The position numbers were made by a program, and so were the translations under genes. The notes beneath the pieces are model-generated. The model saw only the letters and a list, made by a program, of their open reading frames with translations, did no database searches and was not told where the DNA came from. This document shows, in pieces, positions 47,152 to 57,200 of a stretch of 64,000 nucleotides of DNA (its first letter is position 1; every line of letters starts with the position of its first letter). The stretch spans positions 1-64,000 of the forward strand of contig JAAONU010000116.1 of the NCBI GenBank assembly GCA_012932295.1, in the 5' to 3' direction. This DNA is from Cyclina sinensis (lineage: Eukaryota > Mollusca > Bivalvia > Venerida > Veneridae).

Positions 47152-47481
47152 AAAATTATTAAGATATTATAATTATTGCTTGTACGTCAGCATCATATAT
47201 CACATAAACAGGAATTTTGTCAAATCAAATTTAAAAGGTACAATGTAAAAATGTAAGTTTGATGTAGATTTTTAATGAAACATCATGTAAATACAGAAAG
47301 ATTTTAGAGAAAGAGTGGCTCTATGCATCCTATCTGATTGCAAAGCATTTTAACCAAAATAATACTTCAAGCTGACAAGTCCAAAACTGAAGATTGGTTG
47401 AACCTCCCAAGAACAACTAACTCTCTACAACAAACATTTTCCTTTCAACTGAATGGTGTTTGCTCTTAGGAGGTTGGACTG
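46738..47481. mobile_element. TA-flanked non-autonomous element (pogo/Tigger-like TIRs)
   Basis: CAGTCCAACCTCC at 46738-46750 is exactly inverted at 47469-47481, and TA lies immediately outside both ends (46736-46737, 47482-47483). CAGT-starting termini with TA duplications fit the pogo/Tigger group. The interior is non-coding, so it depends on a transposase elsewhere. Confidence 0.78.
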
Positions 47482-50400
47482 TATTTGTCTTACTAATAAG
47501 GTGCTTCTCTAGTTTACACTGACTAGATCGCCTTTAATTTCAGACAGTTTCATACGATGATGAAGTGTTAAGTCTGATAAATTACAAGACGGCTCAGTCT
47601 TATCAAAGCTAAATATTGATTACAACATGTTAGTTGGCCAGTTACAGAATAGGTAAAAAGCTACTAATAAAAACACTCCAAAATGCAAGATTAACAATCA
47701 CAGGTTAAATGTGACTAAAACAACACTTGACTTCAAAGCATAAAAAACAAAGCTCTACTCTAACTGTTCAGAGGTCAATACTTAAACACAGAGAGAAAAT
47801 GTTCTGATCTTCTGAAGTTTCAACCTCATGCAAAAAACGGTAAAAGACTCAATTACAGTTTCCAATAAGATTACAGAAGAAAGCATAATGCATATAGCAT
47901 ATACACATACATTTTACTCCAGGTACAATTTCTGTTCTGAGAACAAACTCTTAAAACTGCAGCTGAATACTGGTTACAGATGATGGAATAAATATTGGTT
48001 AGTATAACTTCAAAGATAAATTAATAATAATATAATATATTTGTTAGACGTGCTGCAAAATTTTCAAAATGTCAAAGGCAATATGTTGAAATTTTATTTG
48101 CGAGGAAACAGGATTTGATCTTGCATCTAGAATCAATAACTACTATCAAGTAAGCTCGTTAGGACTGAAGTTGTTGTTGACAAATGATGAAAAACCTTTG
48201 AAAAAAAAGAAAAGATAAAATAATATGCGAGTTTACAATTTAAGTGGCAATAATTTTTTAATAAACAAAAGAATAACATGAATTTTTGTTGTTGTTGTAA
48301 ATTATCAAGCTTTCTGAGAATTTCAATACGATATTTGTTGAGACAAGGCATAGATATTAAGACAGACAAATTTAATCAAAACATGTTTTTTCTGAGACTT
48401 GAAATTATGCAAATACAATATCTGAGACAAAACATAGATATCAAAAAAGACTGACAGAAAACATTTTTTTCTGAGGTTTGAAATTTTATGAATGAACACA
48501 TTTACTGCTGAGACAGTCTGGTATTGTGATTATGAAATAACAGTTAACTGACAGTTTGAAATCTGCTTTTAAATACTTAATAATAAGATCAACCACTAGT
48601 AGTAAAAAAATAGACACATCTCTTAAAACTGAAATGTTTTAAAGAGTTTATAAATTATTAAATCTCCAATATTTTAAGGAGTTTATTTATAGAGTCTTTT
48701 AGGAATGAATAAGAATATAACTTTAGACAGTTGCTAATGAAGCAGTCCCAATGACATGTTTGATCCAAACAATCAGTGCAATTAGGTCAATAAAGGAAGT
48801 CCGTCTACAGATTAACTTACAGAAACTGCTAAAATCAATAGTCTTTTTCATGGAAAATCATCTGGCTTCATTACTTAGGAGAAATGTACTCAATCTATCT
48901 TGAATATCTGCCCTATTTATATGTTTCTTTTCTTAAAATTACATACTAGATTAAACATGTATGCAAGTAAAAGCCAGATCAAAGGTTCTTGATGAAGGAA
49001 TCAAAATCACTAAAACAGGCTTGCTTACTTATCCACTTTCTCACTCACAGAAAAGAAATGCAAAATCATGTGATTCTAAAGGCATCTATCAAAAGATAAA
49101 TCTGGCTGTTGATTCAAAAACAATGATCTTACAGTTAACATGACAAAATGAATAGATAAACCTCAAAACAAAGCCATACTATATCATAATTTCTATCAAT
49201 GCATCAATGCAAGCATTTCCTTCAATCACATTGGCAGAATACTAAAGGAATAACTAAATTAAAGTATCTAGCTATACACTAAATCCACCATTTCAACAAC
49301 CTGTTTAGTTATACCTTTTTCTTAAATCAAAATACAGAAATATCACAAAAAAAAAAGAAAAAAAAAAGAAGCAAATTACTATCAAAGACATCTGTCTAGA
49401 AGTTTATCCGTCTTGAACAAAATTCATCTGAACATAATGCGGCTAGGTTTAGGCTGTCAGAAGGAACATTCATAAAATTGAAGTGTTTCTGCATTACTAC
49501 GATGCATTATCGCTGACAAATTACAGACTGTAAGCAATTACACATGTTTCTGAGACACTTATCAGATTTATCACAAAATGTAAACGATCCGGTATTTAGT
49601 GGAGATTAGGTATTTAAGTCTGATTTTATAGAATCCAATATCTAAGCTTTTTACCAATTACTAAAATGTTGTTTACATAGCTATGCAATTCTTAAACAAT
49701 TTCTCTAAAATGGTGAAATGAAATATCAGCATAGGAATTTTTTTTAATACAACCAAACAGTGTATATCCTGCAAGCAAACCTACTGTTATTTATTTCAAA
49801 TGATGACTTTCAAGCTATTATATTTTTTAATTGAAAGACGACACCTTAAACTTTATGGATACCATAAATTAAATAAATTCTTATTATTTTCTAAAGTAAC
49901 TTCAGAAATTTCACTATAACTGAATAACATAATCATTCTTTGCCATAATATAAGCAAATATGGCATAAAGTTCTATGACGCATACTGGCCCCAATGGCAA
50001 CTGGCCCCAAATAGCAATGAGGAAAAAAAATATATGTATGAATGTAACTGACAGATTGTCCTTCATTCTTTGAAGAAAAAAAAATGAGTTTGTACAACCT
50101 AAAATAATTCCATACAACAATGAACTGATTCAGATTTACCTTCAACAAATGAAAAACAAAGAAAACTATTATTATTATTACAAGGAACCGTAGGAAAAAT
50201 AGGATTTTTATTGAATAAAATAAGGAATTCTTGGGTATCAACTTAAAAACATTGAAAGTACGAAAAGATTAGTTTATACTTCTCGCAAAAGTTAGAAATT
50301 ACTTTCCAAATGTCTACACTGTGTATCATATTAATGTATGCATATAACTGAGCTTATTTTATAGTAAAAGTAAGTTTATAAGGACTTCACGCACCATAGC

Positions 50401-51205
50401 CTTAAGGCTTTGGTCTGTTGCACGTGCCCGTCCTTTATAACTGAGCTTTTGGCAGTATTTCTGATTTATTTATAGAACAATCATATGATTACATTGCCCA
50501 ACTTTCATACATAAGTATCCAGTAAAAGCTTTTCAAGTAAGTTAAATTCAAAATCTGCAAAAAATGTCAACTATACATTTGTTTTTTTTTTGTGCCCAGA
50601 AATACAAGCTCAAAAGAAACTTTCAATTTAAGGAACTGGGTGCATTTTTTCCCTGTAGTCTATGAGATCAAGTTATCACATTACTGTACTGTAATGGACA
50701 ATGATTAAAAAATAGGAAAATAATGCTCCGAATTGGAATAACAAACATTTATCATCAAACAACTCAGATGACTAATCAATTTTGAAAATCTATGTACCAG
50801 TCCATAAATAATCACGAGAGACAGATAATGAAAACATGCTTAAAATAGCTTAAACTACTTTTTGTAGACTTCTCTCCTAGCAGTTTTGACAACTGGAATG
50901 TATGTACAACAAATATATTGATAACACAAAGATAGAAATAGATTTGAACTTGGCTAAGATTTTTGCAAGTACATTTGTAAACATGTGGAAATTATTTAAT
51001 TACAAATCATGGGATCAGTACAAATCTATTGTAAATACAATGTACATATAAAATCAGAAGTATATACAATAGTGTGCACTGACCCTTGACAATGGAGGCT
51101 CATACTATACATATCACACTTCTAGCTAAATAAAACTGAAAAGAATGCCCATGCAAAGACAACATCGCTAATGCAAAGAATGACAGTAAATGTCTTCAGC
51201 CATCG

Positions 51206-51284
51206 TTAGCTGGCACCATCATTTCCGTACATCACAAACTCTTGTGAACCAGTCTTCTGTCGCCAAATTCTAATGGTGTGATCA
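51206..51284 (-). CDS. KIF21: KIF21 terminal exon (distal)
   Basis: Acceptor ttattttgccag. After a base completing an Asn codon it encodes [20 protein letters not shown], then NDGAS and TAA at 51208-51206. The DHTIRIW strand is the canonical last propeller strand (human KIF21A has DRTVRIW). Confidence 0.9.
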
Positions 51285-54200
51285 CTGGCAAAATAAATAT
51301 TCATACAAGTAAATAAAACGACCAAAGCACAACAGTTCTGAGCAAATAAAAAAATACAACAAAAACAAAAGGTTTCTAAACTTTAAAAAATCTTGCCAGC
51401 CAAATTTGATGTCTGGCTTGCCCAGCTCCTCTTCAAGAAAACTATAGGACTAATTTCATAACATGAAGGCAAATGAAAGCTCAGTATACACTGCAACTAA
51501 AAATGATAGCATGAAAAGTGTGAGTAGAAACCTTCGCTATGGAGATCTACTGAAAGCATTCAAAGCAAACTAAAGAAAAAAGATGCTACAGTCAAAATGT
51601 GATTGAATGAATCTAACAACAGTGTACTATGAAATCATTCTTTGTCCATTCAAGGCAATAAGTTTAAAATGAAAAACAAAAAGCACGATTCTTCATAAAA
51701 ATGATCTGGATTGCTGATTCAGAGAATCACATTTTGACTGTATTGTAGCAAATAAACAACAGCTGGTTTGCTGGATTTCTGGAGATTGTTGGGGTCTGGT
51801 ATCCCATGTGAAACTTCCAACCAGGCATCAGTTCATATGCTGCTAATCCAGTTTTCTGTTCTACTGCAAAATCATACGCTAAACAAATATAGCAAAAACA
51901 GTCATGCAAAGCATATAAGAATGGCCTGGAAATGAAAAAAATAGCAGACAGGAGTAGCTGTAAATCTTAAGGCATTGATAAAAGAAACTCAATAACATGC
52001 AAACAGAAGACTTATTTCTTGTTAGTTTGAAAGAAACATTGAAACAGAACAGTTCTGAAAGCATAAAGTCTTAACAAAACAAAACTTCCGCTGAATAAAA
52101 AATATGTAATTTCTGGCGACAGTTTGTTGTATTTGATGAATTATGACCCATATTTAAATTCTGCCAATCAACTGGAAGACCGACACCCTAACAATCTGTC
52201 ATGGTGATGTCAACCAATAAATTGACCTTTGATTCAGGGCATATGATGAGGTACTTAAGAGCAATATTTGAGCAAAGCATTTTCAAGGCTGATCAAAATA
52301 TCTAATAAAGAGCTTGGTTTTACACTTGTTATAATGATCCTCATATTTCACAAAAAAAATGACATTATTACACACACCAATCATTTGAACAAATACAGAA
52401 TATGGCCAAAAGCAGCCATGCTTTGATCTTTGCCTTGAACTGACAGTAAATGCCCATATAATGTGAAAGACAAAAATCTCAAAAACATTCGTACAAACTA
52501 TATAAACACAACAGTATTAAACATTGGAATAATAAATAACATGACCTGGAGGGACTTTATCATTAATTATTACGCTATCAAGACAATTATGGGGGTTAGG
52601 AATGTTATTGCATTGTTATGGCTCAATGATTGTTGCCAGCAGTTTAACTCAAGCACCATAAAAAGCCCTGTAATCAAATATAAAAATGTCTGCCTGAAAA
52701 CAATTTGATACTTCAGCACATTCAACCTTAAATGAAATTTGCAGAATGTAAAAGGGCATATAACAGCATAACACAACCTATAGAACATAAATCTAATGCA
52801 ATTATGAGACATTCTTGCACCAAACAAAAATGTTGGGCCTACAAAAAAGGGCTGATATATTGCTACAAACAGGTCTGATATACTGCTGTTTATGCTTTCT
52901 TCATCACCTAAAGAAAACTGATGAAAATGGAAACCTATGTCCAAGCTGATACAATGTGTACAGTAAGTATGCGAAGCAAAATGCTGATTGGCTGTTCAGG
53001 AAGACGACACAGGTGAAAGGTCAATCTGCTCACTTCTCAGCTGCCAAACCTTTACACCTGCTTCACTGTAAACAACAGAAAGAAATGATAGAGAAACAGA
53101 AGTACAAGAGGGTCTATGTCTACACCTGTTACACACATCACATAAATCTATAAAATGCTGATTTTTATGATTTCCTGACCCATTTGCAAGGTAAACAAGG
53201 GTTTATACATAACAGTAATATTAATTTAGGTTTTGAACCTAGATGACCATGTTTCAATCCAAAGCCTGGAACATTCTGACAAAGTGTTCTTGAAGTCTTA
53301 CTGACAGCTGTAAAAGGGGTCACAAGTGTTTCCCCCTTGCGCCACAAGATTTTGTTATGACTGGCTGTAAATTCACAGAGCAAGCATTGCCGTGCATGAA
53401 AAATGCGTCATGCACATCTACACTTATTGCTGAACATGAATAACAAGGACTGGACAACCGCCTGACAATCCAACTAACTGCAAGTTAACTGGTATATAAA
53501 CAAAGTTTATTGAGGGTATAATTAAGAACGTGGTGTCCAGTAAGTTTTGATACATGTACATAAAAGTAAGCTTATGACCTTGCCCAGATGATCTATATAA
53601 ATACTACTGTCTGACATTTAAAGTTGAGTATTTTGGAATGAAGACCTTTTGAACAAAGTATCAGTAACTCGCAAACAAACCATTTCTATCAATAACCAAA
53701 TTTTATAAATGGATGGTATACATACATGTATATCTGAAGAATATACAGCACTTTTTAAACTGATACCTAACTGATCAATTGATATTAAGAAAGCATTAAC
53801 CAACAACTTACTTTGAGGCTGTAAAAATGGCAGAAGAGTTTGTAGCTATGGCATTGATAGGGCTTGTGTGGGCCTTGATCTCTGCAATCTGTGCACATGT
53901 GTCCACATTCCAAAGTTTGAGGTAGCCAGCTCGACACCCACTCAGCAGTGTATTGGTTCCCTTCATAAAGTTCATGGCACATATCCAGTCTCTGTGAGCT
54001 GCATTCAGTGACTAGAAAAAATAATAGGAATACAAAGGACAATGTGAACCATTGCTTACAATAAGGTCAGCATCAACAAATTTACTTTGAATCCTTCTAT
54101 ACTGACTTAAGCTAGCCTACTTCAAATTGTCCCAGTGTTAATTATGCATATCTATAAATTAATTTTCAGTATTTGCAAATAACAAACTTCAATGTGTAAA

Positions 54201-57200
54201 TATAACATGAATAAGCAAAGTCTCTTTTAAATTTTCTCTTGCTTGACTTAGCTTCAACTGTTTACAGACAGCAGTAAAATGTCTACCAGATAGTTATATT
54301 AAAGCAGCTTTACCTGTACAAGACTATGAGAGTTCAGGTCCCACTTCTTAATACACGTATCTCTAGAGCCACTAAACAACACGTTACCCTGTATGGCCAG
54401 AGACTGTATACCATCGTAATGTGGGGGTTCAAGATTATACTTTGGAGTCAGTACTCCCGCTCCTTCCGACATCACTTCAAACACCTGTAAATTTAATCCT
54501 TGTATATTAATGTTTTTTTTAACTCAGAAGAAATACAGCATAAGAAAATCTGCAACTCTAGTTTTCTTCTCTTCAAACTCATTTTGTTTAGCCTTCAGCA
54601 GAGCTAAATAAATCTGTTATTTTTTCAATTCTTTTTTTGTCCTTTTTATTACTCAAATTTTGTCAATTTTAACTCTGGTGCATGGACCACTCACTAAGAC
54701 AGCCTATCAGGTTTTGTATATTGCATGTGGAAGTCTATGAAGAGGCATCAAGGACTTTAGATGAATGAAAGATTAAAGGTTCTTCAGTCAGTGTTGATAT
54801 TAAGGCAGCAGTTCACTTTGCTTTGCTTAGGTCTGATAAAAAGAAACAGGTAACCTAGGTAAATAAGTCAAAATGGCAGCAGTGTGAGACACTTACATGT
54901 GTAAGAGACTATACATAAAGGGAGATAACTTATATCCTAAAGCCTTACTTTAATGTAGTGGTCTTTTGACCCTGTGACTACAATGTCATTCTGCTCTTGC
55001 TGGTCTACACCTATCACCATTATGGCTGCCTGGTGACCTCCGCTTAGTTTCCCCACTGCAGCAAACCTGTAATATAAGTCAAACATTTTTTTCATGGATT
55101 TACCAGAACTGCATGTAACATTTGTCTGTAAAATTGTAAAAAGGCTGAATATTTGTGGAAGAACTGATACCAAATCCCTAGGCTTCACATGAAATGTCAA
55201 CAATTTAGGGTAAAACCAATGTAATTGTAATCAGACTAAGCCAACAGCTGATATTGTTTAACAGTTCAAAGATGAGTTTCCATTGCTTCCGTATATACTC
55301 GCTTATAAGACGCAGTTTTAGAATCATATTATAGGGTTGTCGAGGGGGAGCGTCTTACAAGCACGTCCTTCAAGAGAAAAAAAATCCCCACAAGAATCTG
55401 GCTTCTACAATCAAGATTTCATAACCGTAATGTGCTGCAAACTGTTCAGTAAGTTACCGGGCCTAAACAAAAAATAACAAGGCAAAAAATTACCACTCCT
55501 GTAGAATCAAAGACTTTTAATTAGTGTAAAAAGTATTGCAAGATGTTATTGTTTTGGTCTAACAAAGTTTTTTTCTCTTTTTTAGACAGCGTTAGCGGTA
55601 CTTTCGTTTCAACATCAGCCATTTTGCTGGGAGTGCTAAAGCGCATCCCGGGCCGTACCGCACCGTATTAAATTATCCTCAATCGGCGTATACTACTCTT
55701 TCTTTTTTTTAACATTATTTAATGTTTTTAAATAAAAGAATGATTGACGATAATTTAATACAGTATTCCTAGAAATGTTCGCGGATACAAATTTTCACGT
55801 TTTTTTGATCAACAACATTTTCGCGGAGACAAACTTTCGCGCACTCATAACGACCGCGAACTCCGCGAATATTAAGTCGCTACGGATGGATGATTAATAC
55901 TTTCGAAAAAGTCAAACAGAAAAGACACTTGATTAAATGTGGCTGGTATCGTTCCGGGATGCTTACCAAAGAGAATATTATTTAATAGTAACTGTAAATA
56001 AAAATGACTGTCTAAAAACAATAAGTGTAAATTAATCCCCTGTGTTACCCCCGTGTTAACCAATATGCATATAACAGTTCACGTTTATTTGTAAATTATC
56101 AGTTTACCGTTTGTTTTTTGTAGTTTGTACCTCGATGTAAATGTTGAATACTGTGTTATAAAAATATAACATACCGGTAAATAGAGGGAAATGGATTGAA
56201 TTATTATTTTATCAGACTTGTGAATGCGTGTATGCATTTGCGTAAATTCGGATTTATGGATACAAGTACACTGAATGGTAATAGATTTCAAGTTAAGAAA
56301 AAGCTAGAAATGTTCGCGTTTTTGTTAGAAGTGACATTTTCGCGGCTAAAAAAGTTTGCGGATCCTTGCTTGACGTGAAAAACGCTAACTTAAAAAGCGC
56401 GAAATCTTTTCTAAGAATACAGTATTTAATTTTTTTTTTCACTTAAAACATCACTTTAAATGCAATTATTGCTTAAAGTCACGCTAACACTCACATTTAA
56501 AAAACTGTGAAATTTAGTAAAGGGGCCTCACTAATAAAAAGACTGTTATTTCAATGATTTGCAGGAGTTGATAGCTGAGACCCTTTTACTGTTAATTGTC
56601 TGGCATTGTATATTAATTATACGCCAATAAGATGCCAATTTTCAGCAGTTTCTTATCGAAGAACGTAACTGTTGTACAAACACAACCAGCCTGTGATTGC
56701 CTAATTGTGGTCTTATATTGATTGGTTTGAATATGCTGATTGACAGTTCAGTATGCATGACTACCTGCTCAAACCGCAACATGATTGGATAATATATCGA
56801 TATGGCCATGATTTATTGCTGATACTGCCATTGGCGTTAGTGAGAAAATGGTTTGTGTCTGGCAATCCAAACAAAGTTAATTGATGAATGTGATAGCGCC
56901 ATCGGTAAAAAATGACGTGGTTGAAGTTAAAGTGAAAGACTCGGTAAATGATAAGAGAAGTAGTTGATATGTGCTACAATACGATTCAGGGCATTGCAGC
57001 TTGCCAAATTTTAACTGTGGTGTAATGAAGTCAATTAACTGTCATTGTTATAATTGGTAATTATGGCAATGTGATGAATTGTTAGTGCTACGGCTTGTAT
57101 GATCATACCTGTAGGTAATTAAGTATTAAAAAATAATAAGCATATGGTACCAGATGTATACAGTTGCTATTAATTAATGGATGTCACTGTATTTGAAGGA

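Larger units (their letters stand above)
44691..51205 (-). other. Probable long 3' UTR / 3' flank of KIF21
   Basis: The segment runs from the KIF21 stop codon to a minus-strand AATAAA at 44716-44721. No coding exon is supported within it. It contains an inserted TA-flanked MITE (46738-47481) and C/A homopolymers at 47118-47156. Homology of its distal part to 27.3-31.9 kb suggests that it was duplicated as a unit. Whether all 6.5 kb is transcribed is inference. Confidence 0.45.

Noticed and set aside
51727..51909. Minus-strand frame near the KIF21 last exons ([17 protein letters not shown]...) as a third terminal exon
   Set aside because: The acceptor-like ttgtttag is present, but joining it in the phase left by 53812 gives an immediate stop (GTA TGA), and the inner cag site reaches TGA after nine codons without a WD strand.
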